The notes under the pieces were generated by a model. It saw only the letters and a program-made list of their open reading frames with translations. It had not been told where the DNA came from and made no database searches. Positions 53,677-61,570 of a stretch of 64,000 nt of DNA are shown here, piece by piece; position 1 is the stretch's first letter, and each line of letters opens with the position of its first letter. This stretch comes from Streptomyces plumbidurans (GTDB lineage Bacteria; Actinomycetota; Actinomycetes; Streptomycetales; Streptomycetaceae): positions 186,001-250,000 of the forward strand of contig NZ_JAFJSY010000006.1 in the NCBI RefSeq assembly GCF_019857225.1. The letters run 5' to 3'. Made by a program: the position numbers and the translations under genes.

Positions 53677-54693
53677 TCAGCCCCGGGTTCCGCGCAGCGC
53701 GGTCAGACAGCCGGCGATCGCCTGCTGGAGCTCCTCCAGGCGCTGCACCATGTCGTCCTCGACGAAGTCCTCCACATCGTCGAAGGTCAGCTCCTCGAAC
53801 GCCTTGGTCGCCCGCTGAATGCTGCTGTAGAACTTGCTGCGCCGCTCCTGGACACGCAGTTCGGGGTCGGCCTCCACGGCCTCGGCGACCAGGGACTTCA
53901 TGGTGTCGTAGGCCTCGGTGGCCCACTCGCCCGCGTTCTCCTCCTCGTCGAGCTCGTCGAGCAGGGACAGATGCCGTTCGGCTTCCTGGCGCAGGTCGAC
54001 CGGCGCGTCGATGGTCTGCCCCGCGGGCGTCTTCACCTGGCCCGACTCGGCGATCTGGCGCACGTAGCCCATCCGGTCCGCCGACCGGCTCTCGGTCGCG
54101 ACCGCCTTCTTCAGGCGGTCGCTCCGTACCACGTCGCGCGCCAACTCCGCCTGCAGGTCCGGGTCTTCACGGACGCGGTCGAGGAGCGCCTGGCGCGCCG
54201 CGCGGGCGGTGGAGGGGTCGGCGAGGATCGCGGCGCGCAGGGCCGTGGGGTTCTCGGCGACCTCCAGCGCCTTCGTCGGGCGGATGCCCTCGGCCTCGGC
54301 GGCCTCGGAGATGGCCGTGCCGCGCTCCGAGGTGGCGCTGTTGCGCGAGACGTAGTAGCTCAGCCACACGTCCGCGTCGGGCAGCTCCACCTCCTGGCCG
54401 GGGGCGAGGGCCTCGAAGTGCGGGACCATGCCGTCGTCGGCCGCCCGGTCCCAGGCCTTGTAGTAGCGCATGACGCGGTCCGGGGAGCAGCCCGCCAGCT
54501 CCGCGAATTCCTTCGCGGACACCTTCGGCGTCTCCTGCGCGCCCTGGCCACCGGGCCGAACGCTGCGCGCCACCATCAGGCCGAAGGCCCATCCTCCGGT
54601 CCGCGCGTAGACCCCGAACTCGCGTGCGTCCCGCGCGACGAGGTCGGACAGCGGGGCGGGGGACGGCTCGGACGGGACGATCGCTACGGTCAC
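53677..54693 (-). CDS. Uncharacterised protein with HTH-like N-terminal half
   Basis: Protein of 338 residues not assigned to a named family. Residues 58-85 (SAKEFAELAGCSPDRVMRYY) look like a helix-turn-helix. The middle contains repeated short helices (ADPSTARAARQALLDRVRED), and the last 100 residues are acidic and coiled-coil-like (LEELQQAIAGCLTALRG). There is no signal peptide or membrane segment. GTG 54693 follows AGGAGAG. It could be a DNA-binding or nucleoid-associated regulator (inference). It is followed by no obvious partner. Confidence 0.75.
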   Translation of the reverse strand: MTVAIVPSEPSPAPLSDLVARDAREFGVYARTGGWAFGLMVARSVRPGGQGAQETPKVSAKEFAELAGCSPDRVMRYYKAWDRAADDGMVPHFEALAPGQEVELPDADVWLSYYVSRNSATSERGTAISEAAEAEGIRPTKALEVAENPTALRAAILADPSTARAARQALLDRVREDPDLQAELARDVVRSDRLKKAVATESRSADRMGYVRQIAESGQVKTPAGQTIDAPVDLRQEAERHLSLLDELDEEENAGEWATEAYDTMKSLVAEAVEADPELRVQERRSKFYSSIQRATKAFEELTFDDVEDFVEDDMVQRLEELQQAIAGCLTALRGTRG

Positions 54694-54784
54694 GGACGAC
54701 TCTCCTGTGCGGGGCTGGTCGGGCTGCGAAAGTGCAGACGGGCAGCCTATCCGGACCCCGCCCGGCCGAGGATGCCGCTCCCGG

Positions 54785-55756
54785 TCAGCCGAAGGCGTCC
54801 CGCAGCGCGGGCAGCAATGTCTTCTCCGCCCAGTCCAGATACGCCATCTGCGACCCGCCGCCGATCTGCACGAGCGCGATCTCGCCGAACCCCGCTTCCG
54901 CATAGGGGCGTACGGCCTCCACGAAGTCGTCGGGGTCGTCGCCGCAGGGGATCGACGCGGCGACGTCCTCGGGCGTGACGAACTGGGTCGTCTGCTCGAA
55001 CGAATCGGGGTGCGGCAGCTCGGAGTTGACCTTCCAGCCGTTGCCGAACCAGCGGAACTGCTCGTGCGCGCGCCGCACGGCCGCGTCCCGGTCGGGGTCG
55101 TGGCAGACGGGCAGCTGGCCCACCCGGGGCTTGCCCGCGCCGCCGTGCCGGTCGAAGGAGTCCAGCAGCTGCGCCTTGGGCTCCGTGGCGATGACGAGGT
55201 CCGCGAGGCGGCCCGCCAGCGCGCAGGAGCGCTCGCCCGAGACGGCGATGCCGATGGGCGGCGGCTCGTCCGGGAGGTCCCACAGCCGCGCCGACTCCAC
55301 GTCGAAGTGCGTACCACGGCGGGTCACATGGCCGCCCTCGAACAAGTCCCGGATGATCTCCACCGCCTCTTCGAGCATCTCGTGACGTACGTCGACCGAG
55401 GGCCAACCGCCGCCCACCACATGCTCGTTGAGGTTCTCTCCGGAGCCGAGGCCGAGCCGGAAGCGGCCCTCGGAGAGCAACTGCATCGTCGCGGCCTTCT
55501 GTGCGACGACCGCCGGATGGTAGCGGGCGGTCGGGCAGGTCACGTACGTCATCAGCGGAATGCGCGAGGTCGCCTGGGCCGCGGCGCCCAGCACGCTCCA
55601 CGCGTACGGCGAGTGCCCCTGCGAGCGCAGCCACGGAAAGTAGTGGTCCGAGGTCACCGAGAAGTCGTATCCGGCCTGCTCGGCGCGCACCACATGGTCG
55701 ACCAGCTCACGCGGTCCGGCCTGCTCGGTCATCATCGTGTATCCGATTTGCACCAT
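54785..55756 (-). CDS. LLM-class F420-dependent oxidoreductase
   Basis: Luciferase-like monooxygenase-fold protein of 323 residues of the F420-dependent G6PDH-like subgroup: IGYTMMTEQAGPRELVDHV, TSDHYFPWLRSQGHSP, LMTYVTCPTARYHPAVVAQK and FRLGLGSGENLNEHVVG. The conserved Ser/His pattern supports F420 rather than FMN. ATG 55756 is used. Its start region is 96 bases from the divergent serine hydrolase, whose upstream region holds 11-bp repeats. Substrate unknown. Confidence 0.93.
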   Translation of the reverse strand: MVQIGYTMMTEQAGPRELVDHVVRAEQAGYDFSVTSDHYFPWLRSQGHSPYAWSVLGAAAQATSRIPLMTYVTCPTARYHPAVVAQKAATMQLLSEGRFRLGLGSGENLNEHVVGGGWPSVDVRHEMLEEAVEIIRDLFEGGHVTRRGTHFDVESARLWDLPDEPPPIGIAVSGERSCALAGRLADLVIATEPKAQLLDSFDRHGGAGKPRVGQLPVCHDPDRDAAVRRAHEQFRWFGNGWKVNSELPHPDSFEQTTQFVTPEDVAASIPCGDDPDDFVEAVRPYAEAGFGEIALVQIGGGSQMAYLDWAEKTLLPALRDAFG

Positions 55757-55793
55757 AGGGGGCGAGTCCCCGGTACGGGCGGCGGAAAACGGC

Positions 55794-55837
55794 GTGGACC
55801 GAGCGTGGATCCACCGTGGATCGACCGGGGATCACCG
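55794..55837. repeat. Four tandem 11-bp direct repeats in a divergent promoter
   Basis: GTGGACCGAGC, GTGGATCCACC, GTGGATCGACC and GGGGATCACCG follow one another without gaps, between the F420 oxidoreductase and the serine hydrolase. The 11-bp spacing puts all units on one face of the helix. The array ends at the GGAGG of the hydrolase gene. Confidence 0.85.
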
Positions 55838-55852
55838 GGGGAGGATGCCTGC

Positions 55853-57298
55853 ATGGATGCTCGTCCGCTGCCCTCCAGCGACCCCGCGGCCCAGGGCGTC
55901 GACGCCACCGGCGTCCACGCCTTCCTCGACGCCCTCGAAGCCGCCCCCGACATCGAGCCGCACAGCCTGATGATCCTGCGGCACGGCCGTCTGGTGGTCT
56001 CGGGCTGGTGGGAGCCGTACACCCCCGCACGCCCCCACCTGCTGTACTCCCTCAGCAAGAGCTTCACGGCGACGGCCGCCGCGCTGGCCGCGGCGGAGGG
56101 GCTGCTGCGCTTCGACGACCCCGTGCTCTCCTACTTCCCGGAGTTCGAGGCCGACATCACCGACCCGCGCAGCCGCGCGATGCTGGTACGGCACGTGGCG
56201 TCGATGGCGAGTGGACACGAGGCCGAGACGCTCGACCGAGCGCTCACCGCCGACCGCGCGGAGCTGGTGCGCGGCTTCCTGCTGGTCCCGCCGGAGCGGG
56301 ACCCGGGGACCGTCTTCGCCTACAACCAGCCCACGACCTACAGCCTCGCTGCGATCGTCCAGCGCGTCACGGGCCGGCCGCTGACCTCGTATCTCCGCCC
56401 GCGCCTGTTCGACCCGCTCGGCATCGGGGAGGCGGCCTGGCTGCGCGACCGGTCCGGACGCGAACTGGGCTTCAGCGGGCTGCACGCCGCCACCGACGCC
56501 GTCGCCCGGCTGGGGCAGCTCTATCTGCAGGACGGCGTGTGGGAGGGCGAGCGGCTGCTGCCCGAGGGATGGGTGGCCGAGGCCACGCGCCCGCACATCG
56601 ACAACGGCGACGGCACGCCGCAGGGCGCCCTCTCGGACTGGCAGCAGGGCTACGGCTTCCAGTTCTGGATGTCCCGGTACGGCTTCCGCGGCGATGGTGC
56701 GTTCGGCCAGTTCTGTCTGGTGCTGCCCGAGCACGACGCCGTGATCGCCACGACCGCGGCGACGGAGCGGATGCAGGAGATGCTGAACCTGGTCTGGGAG
56801 CATTTGCTGCCCGCGTTCGGGCCGCGACCGCTGCCCGGCCGGCAGGACGAGGACACGGCGCTGCGCGAGCGCATGGCCGCACTCACCCTCCCGCCGGCGC
56901 CCGGCAAGGCCGCACCGCCGCAGGGGGCCGGTGACTGGTCGGGTGCCGCGTTCACCCCGTACGGAGATGGCTGCGCGGACCAGCCCAAGCTGACCGGGGT
57001 CGTGGTGAGTGAGGGTGCGGACGGCTGGGGACTGCGGCTCACCGAGGACGGTCACGACCTGAACTTGCCGGTGGGGGACGGCGGTTGGACCGTGACCGAG
57101 GAGCCGCTGCCCGCCGCGGTCAGCGGCGGCTGGGCCGACGCGGACACCCTCGCCGTGGACATCCTGTTCCTGGAGACACCGCACCGGATGACCGTGACCT
57201 GCTCGCTGCCCGACCGGACGTTCACGGCGAAGTGGCACACGAGGCCCCTGCACAGCCCTCCGTTGAGGGCGATGCGCGCACCCCGGGCCTCAGTGTGA
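55853..57298 (+). CDS. Serine hydrolase of the class C beta-lactamase fold
   Basis: Protein of 481 residues in the beta-lactamase/D-alanyl-D-alanine carboxypeptidase-like family. The catalytic Ser-Lys is in LLYSLSKSFTATAA (SxxK), the Tyr motif in FAYNQPTTYSLAAIV (YNQ-like YxN) and the late motif near GFRGDGAFGQ. Residues 360-481 form an added beta-rich C-terminal domain. There is no signal peptide, so a cytoplasmic esterase or amidase is likely. ATG 55853 follows GGAGG. Its end overlaps the convergent pseudokinase gene by nine bases. Confidence 0.92.
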   Translation: MDARPLPSSDPAAQGVDATGVHAFLDALEAAPDIEPHSLMILRHGRLVVSGWWEPYTPARPHLLYSLSKSFTATAAALAAAEGLLRFDDPVLSYFPEFEADITDPRSRAMLVRHVASMASGHEAETLDRALTADRAELVRGFLLVPPERDPGTVFAYNQPTTYSLAAIVQRVTGRPLTSYLRPRLFDPLGIGEAAWLRDRSGRELGFSGLHAATDAVARLGQLYLQDGVWEGERLLPEGWVAEATRPHIDNGDGTPQGALSDWQQGYGFQFWMSRYGFRGDGAFGQFCLVLPEHDAVIATTAATERMQEMLNLVWEHLLPAFGPRPLPGRQDEDTALRERMAALTLPPAPGKAAPPQGAGDWSGAAFTPYGDGCADQPKLTGVVVSEGADGWGLRLTEDGHDLNLPVGDGGWTVTEEPLPAAVSGGWADADTLAVDILFLETPHRMTVTCSLPDRTFTAKWHTRPLHSPPLRAMRAPRASV

Positions 57299-58900
57299 CG
57301 ACGGCCGGAACGTCCGCAGGAACGTCTGCAGGGCCTGCCGGTTCACGGAGTCGTTCCAGTCGTCGGCAGGCGTCGTCCAGCGCAGCGAGAAGCCACGGCC
57401 GCCGCCCAGCAAAAATCCGCGTCCGAACGTGCGCACCCGGGTGCCGTCGACATCGCTGAACCACTGCATGTCGGCGGCCTTGTGGCCCTGGTACGTCGTC
57501 GCCTCGATCTCGCCGATCCGCCGGAAGCCGTCCTCCTCGCGCAGCGTGGGCTCCACGTCGTCGCGCCATACGGCGACCGGGTCCGGGCCGACGACGGTGC
57601 TGTAGGTGATCGCGAGGGCACGGGGATCGTGGTGCGCGCCGAAGGTCACGCGGTACGAACGGTTGGCGGCCCGCGTGGTGTCCACCCGCTTCCAGCCCTC
57701 GGGCAGAGCGACGGAGAAGCCCTCGGGCGCCGTGTAGCGGGCGAAGCCCTGCGGGAGGGCATTGCCCGAGGGAGAGGGCTTCGCCGACGGTGAGGACGTC
57801 CGTGACGTGGTGGGCGAGGGGGATGACGACGGTGTGGAGTTGCCGCCGTCGGGGCGGCCGGCCGGTGGCGTGGCGGCCGCGGTCGGCCGGGGCCCGGCGT
57901 CGTTCGACGACGTCCCGGTGCCGGGCAGACGGCCGGTGGCGGCGAGCGCAGCGACCACCACGGTGACGACCGCCAGGGCCGTCCCGGCGGCCATCGTGCG
58001 CCGGGACCAGTTCGGGGCGGAATGCCAGGCGGCGGTGTAGACGCCACGCAGCCGGGGCCCGGGCACGCTGCCCATTGCTGCGGCGGGGTCCTCCGTGAGG
58101 GCCCGGGTGAGTGCCTCCCTGACCACCTGCCGGGTCAGCCGCTCCCTGGAGTTCTTGCGCAGCAGACCCTGCACGGTCTGGGTGAGCGGACCCGCCCGCA
58201 CCGGCGTGCGCAGCGGCAGCCGGTCCACGCCCTTCAGGGTCGCCTCGGGCCGGTCACGGTCCCTGAAGGGCGGGCGGCCCTCGACCATCGTGTAAAGGAT
58301 CGTGCCGAGCGCCCACAGGTCGGCCGCCGGCCCGATGCGCTCGTCCCGGGCCTGCTCGGGGGAGGCGTACGACGGCGCGGTGAGCCGCGGGGCCAGGGTC
58401 GCGCCGGCCAGCCCGAAGCCGGTGACCACGACCGCGCCGCGGTCCCGCACGAAGACCTGCCCCGGGCTGAGCTCGCCGTGGGTGATGCCCTCACCGTGCG
58501 CCGCCTCCAGCACATCGAGCAGTTGGAGGCCGATACGGGCCGCCCGCACGTAGTTGAACGTGCCCTGCTGGGCGATGAGTTCACTCAGTGGCGTACCGTC
58601 GATCCACTCGGTGACGATCCACAGGGTGCCGTCCTGCTCCACGGCGTCCACGACCGTGGCGACCGCGCCGGGGCACATCAGCCGCATGGTCTCGGACATC
58701 CGGATGATGCGCGCGCTCGCGGGGGGCGAGGCCTCGCCGTCCGGGTCGTGGGGAAGGTCGATCTGGGTGATAAGGAAGGGGCGTTGGCCGTTGATGTCCC
58801 TGCCGTACCAGCAGACCCGGTTCGCCTCGCGATGGACGACATCGACGAGTTGGTACCTCCCGGCGACCGACTCGTGCGTGAAGACATGCGCCTGGACCAT
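57290..58900 (-). CDS. Membrane-anchored pseudokinase
   Basis: Protein of 536 residues. Residues 10-270 have a protein-kinase fold, but the glycine loop is absent (VHREANRVCWYGRDI), the VAIK lysine is missing (FLITQIDL), the catalytic loop reads THGELSPGQVFV (no HRD Asp) and DFG reads TGFGLAG. The structural APE-like motif (YASPEQA) remains, so it is a pseudokinase. One transmembrane helix lies at about 303-325 (AVVTVVVAALAATG), then a Ser/Thr/Pro linker and an extracellular globular domain (400-536). ATG 58900 has GAGGG seven bases upstream; ATG 58906 is too close to it. It probably senses or scaffolds. Confidence 0.92.
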   Translation of the reverse strand: MVQAHVFTHESVAGRYQLVDVVHREANRVCWYGRDINGQRPFLITQIDLPHDPDGEASPPASARIIRMSETMRLMCPGAVATVVDAVEQDGTLWIVTEWIDGTPLSELIAQQGTFNYVRAARIGLQLLDVLEAAHGEGITHGELSPGQVFVRDRGAVVVTGFGLAGATLAPRLTAPSYASPEQARDERIGPAADLWALGTILYTMVEGRPPFRDRDRPEATLKGVDRLPLRTPVRAGPLTQTVQGLLRKNSRERLTRQVVREALTRALTEDPAAAMGSVPGPRLRGVYTAAWHSAPNWSRRTMAAGTALAVVTVVVAALAATGRLPGTGTSSNDAGPRPTAAATPPAGRPDGGNSTPSSSPSPTTSRTSSPSAKPSPSGNALPQGFARYTAPEGFSVALPEGWKRVDTTRAANRSYRVTFGAHHDPRALAITYSTVVGPDPVAVWRDDVEPTLREEDGFRRIGEIEATTYQGHKAADMQWFSDVDGTRVRTFGRGFLLGGGRGFSLRWTTPADDWNDSVNRQALQTFLRTFRPSSH

Positions 58901-59138
58901 GGTCATCCCTCGTAGAACCCGTGGGTCTCGCCTTTCACAGGAAGTACGGGGAGTACGGCGGCAAGTGTTCAAAGGATCCGCAAATCCACGGTGAGCGCGG
59001 GTATTTGTGCATGCGCCGTCGGGTGAATTCGCGGAAGTCCCCTTTACCTGACCGGATTCGAAGAAAACGTTTTCCAGGGACGTTCCGAGGAGTCGGTGCA
59101 GAAGTCGTGCAGGAACTGATGCAGTAGTCGGGCAGGAG

Positions 59139-60098
59139 TCAGCGCAGTCCGAAGCGTTCCGCCCAGCCCATGACGTCCCCGGTCGTGGCATTGCCCCCGC
59201 ACACGACCAGGCCCAGCCGCGCCCCCTCGCCGACCCGGTCGAGGACCTGGCGGGCGGCGGGAAGCAGACAGCCGGCCGCGGGTTCGGCCCATACCTTGGC
59301 GTGCTCGGCGAGGTCGAGCGTGCCCTGCACCGCGTCCCGGTCCGGCACCACGAGCACCTCGTGGACCAGCGCGGACACATGGTCGTACGTCAGTTGCGAC
59401 GCCGAGGGCGCGCTGAGGGTGGTCACGACGGAGGAGAGATCGACGGCGACCGGCCCGCCCGCCGCCAGCGCCTGCGACATGGCCTGCGCGCCCTCGGTCT
59501 CCACGCCCCAGATGCGCAGGTCGGGCCGCCGCGCCCGCATCGCCGTGGCCACACCGGCGATCAGTCCGCCGCCGCCGATGCTGACGAGGACATCGGTGAG
59601 TTCGCCCGCGTCGGCGGCGAACTCCACGCCGACGGTGCCCTGTCCGGCGATGACCAGCGGGTCGTCGAAGGGGTGGACCAGCGTGAGTCCCTCGTCCTGC
59701 AACCGGTCCACGAGCGCGAACGCCCCGGCCATGTCGTCGGTCAGCCGCACCGACGCGCCGGCGGCCCTGGCGATCTCGACCGACCGCGCGGGTGCCGTAC
59801 GCGGCATGACCACCGTGGCCTTCACATCGAGCGCGGCGGCCATGACCGCGAGAGCGATGCCGTGATTGCCGCCGCTGACGGCCACGACACCGGCGGCCCG
59901 CTCGCCGTCGGTCAGCGACAGCAGCTTGGCGGTCGCCCCCCGCGCCTTGAACGAGCCGGTGCGCTGGAGCAGTTCGAGTTTGACGGTGACCGGGGCACCC
60001 AGCAGCGCGGTCAGTCCGGGGCTCGGCAGCGTCGGCGTCCGTACGACATGCGAGGCGATGAGGTCGGCCGCGGCCTCGACGTCAGAGATCCCGATCAC
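59139..60098 (-). CDS. PLP-dependent threonine/serine dehydratase-like enzyme
   Basis: Fold type II PLP enzyme of 319 residues. The PLP lysine is in GSFKARGATAK, the phosphate loop in SIGGGGLIAGVATAM, and the pyrimidine-side motif in AVSGGNHGIALAV. It resembles catabolic threonine dehydratase/serine racemase, without an ACT regulatory domain, so it is probably unregulated by isoleucine. GTG 60098 follows GGAAGG. A five-unit heptamer array lies just upstream in the leader. It converts threonine or serine to 2-oxo acids plus ammonia. Confidence 0.93.
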   Translation of the reverse strand: MIGISDVEAAADLIASHVVRTPTLPSPGLTALLGAPVTVKLELLQRTGSFKARGATAKLLSLTDGERAAGVVAVSGGNHGIALAVMAAALDVKATVVMPRTAPARSVEIARAAGASVRLTDDMAGAFALVDRLQDEGLTLVHPFDDPLVIAGQGTVGVEFAADAGELTDVLVSIGGGGLIAGVATAMRARRPDLRIWGVETEGAQAMSQALAAGGPVAVDLSSVVTTLSAPSASQLTYDHVSALVHEVLVVPDRDAVQGTLDLAEHAKVWAEPAAGCLLPAARQVLDRVGEGARLGLVVCGGNATTGDVMGWAERFGLR

Positions 60099-60113
60099 GA
60101 CACTCAACCTTCC

Positions 60114-60148
60114 GGGTTCTGGCTTCTGGCTTCTGGGTTCCGGCTTGC
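60114..60148. repeat. Five heptamer repeats in the dehydratase leader
   Basis: GGGTTCT, GGCTTCT, GGCTTCT, GGGTTCC and GGCTTGC run head to tail, 16 bases upstream of the GTG start at 60098 (minus strand). Confidence 0.8.
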
Positions 60149-60246
60149 AGCGCGGGCGCTGATCCGCACCGCCTCGCACCCTTGCGTGTGCGGGGGGCGA
60201 GGTCAAATCGATGGCGGGGGAGGGGGAGGAACGGCCTCCGGCCGCC

Positions 60247-60533
60247 GTCACGTCTCCGGTGGCCGTCGCGCCTCCCGCAGCGCGTCACACCTCTGCGTCA
60301 CGCCTCCCGCCCCCACGCCCCGCTCTCGTGTCACGCCTCCCGCCCCCAGGCCCCGCTCTCGTGTCACGCCTCCTGCACCGGCGTTCCGACGCTGCGTCAC
60401 GCCTCCTGCCCCCACGCCCCGCCCCCGTGTCACACTTCCCGCCTCCCCCACGCGCCTCCCGTCGTCGTGTCACACTTCCCGTCTCCCCCACGCGCCTCCC
60501 GTCGTCGCGTCACACTTCCCGCCCCCGCGTCAC
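60247..60533. repeat. GTCAC-anchored tandem array seeded from the polyprenyl synthetase 3' end
   Basis: GTCAC cores occur at 60247, 60284, 60297, 60330, 60363, 60396, 60429, 60469, 60509 and 60529. Four successive intervals are exactly 33 bp and two are 40 bp. The 33-bp unit begins GTCACGCCTCCCGCC; the 40-bp unit begins GTCACACTTCCCG. The last copy is the real gene end (stop complement TCA at 60530-60532 followed by CACCTCCCGCCGC), so upstream units look like reiterations of the terminal codons. The 431-bp interval between genes (60099-60529) holds only this array, the heptamers and unremarkable sequence. Confidence 0.85.
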
Positions 60534-61570
60534 ACCTCCCGCCGCACCAAGTACTCCAGCAGCGCCCGCAGTTCGTCCACCGCTCGCGCCTCAAGGGCCG
60601 TGTCCGCGAGAGCGGCCTCCACCGCGGCGACGTGGCGGCGCGCCTCGGCCATGGCGGCCGTTCTGCCGCCCGCCGCCTCGATCAGTGCGGCGGCCTCCGC
60701 GGGGTCCCCGCCGGCGTCCAGCAGTGCGGCGAGCCGCCGGGACCGGGAGTCGCCGGAGTCGAGCGCGGCCAGCACCGGGAACGTCTTCTTGCGTTCGCGA
60801 AGGTCGCCGTGGACGGGCTTTCCGGTCACGGCGGGATCGCCCCAGATGCCCAGGACGTCGTCGACGACCTGGAAGGCGATCCCGAGGTGGCGTCCGGCGC
60901 GGTCGAGGGCGTCGACCGCCGGGGGCTCCGCGCCGCCGAGCAGGGCGCCGAGTGAGGCGGCGCAGCCGAGCAGCGCCCCCGTCTTGTGCTCGGCCATCGC
61001 CCGGTACTCTTCCGGCCGCACCCGCTGCGGCCCGGTCCACGGGCGGGTGGCGAACAGCAGGTCATCGGCCTGGCCGTGCACCAGGTCGCCGAGCGCCACC
61101 GACAGCACCCGCACGGCCCGCGGCCCGCCCGGTGCTACGGCCAGGGTCTCGACGGCCAGCGCGAACAGCGCGTCACCGGCGAGCACGGCGGGCCCGGTGC
61201 CGTAGGCCTTCCAGACGGTGGGACGGCGGCGCCGGGCCGCGTCGCCGTCCATGATGTCGTCGTGCAGCAGGGAGAAGGTGTGCACCAGTTCCACCGCCAC
61301 CGCCGCGGGCACCCCGGCCGCCGCGGGCGCGCCCGCCGCCTCGGCCCCGAGCACGGCCAGGGCCTGCCGTACGCCCTTGCCGCCGGACGCGGCGGCAGGC
61401 GCGCCGCCCACCTCGCACCAGCCGAAGGAGTAGGCGGCCATCTCGCCCACCCACGGATGCATCCGGGCCACGGCCTCCGCCAGCGCGGGTCGCACCGACT
61501 CGCGGCAGCGGGACAGGATTTGATGAACATCGGCGCGCGCACGCAGCGCCGAGGGCAGCGCCGCCGTCAC
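60530..61570 (-). CDS. Polyprenyl synthetase (isoprenyl diphosphate synthase)
   Basis: Trans-isoprenyl diphosphate synthase of 346 residues. First Asp-rich motif HDDIMDGDAARRRRPTVW, second QVVDDVLGIWGD, KTGALLGCA and the allylic region complete a functional active site. The residues before the first motif (HTFSLLHDD) suggest medium-chain products such as GGPP or longer; product length is not certain. GTG 61570 overlaps the stop of the TPR gene by four bases (GTGA), so the two are coupled. No terpene cyclase is adjacent, and the end of the gene is reiterated downstream. Confidence 0.93.
   Translation of the reverse strand: MTAALPSALRARADVHQILSRCRESVRPALAEAVARMHPWVGEMAAYSFGWCEVGGAPAAASGGKGVRQALAVLGAEAAGAPAAAGVPAAVAVELVHTFSLLHDDIMDGDAARRRRPTVWKAYGTGPAVLAGDALFALAVETLAVAPGGPRAVRVLSVALGDLVHGQADDLLFATRPWTGPQRVRPEEYRAMAEHKTGALLGCAASLGALLGGAEPPAVDALDRAGRHLGIAFQVVDDVLGIWGDPAVTGKPVHGDLRERKKTFPVLAALDSGDSRSRRLAALLDAGGDPAEAAALIEAAGGRTAAMAEARRHVAAVEAALADTALEARAVDELRALLEYLVRREV

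Noticed and set aside
60247..60533. CRISPR array or coding repeat protein
   Set aside because: No conserved repeat with distinct spacers. The unit resembles the end of the adjacent gene and mixes 33- and 40-bp periods.
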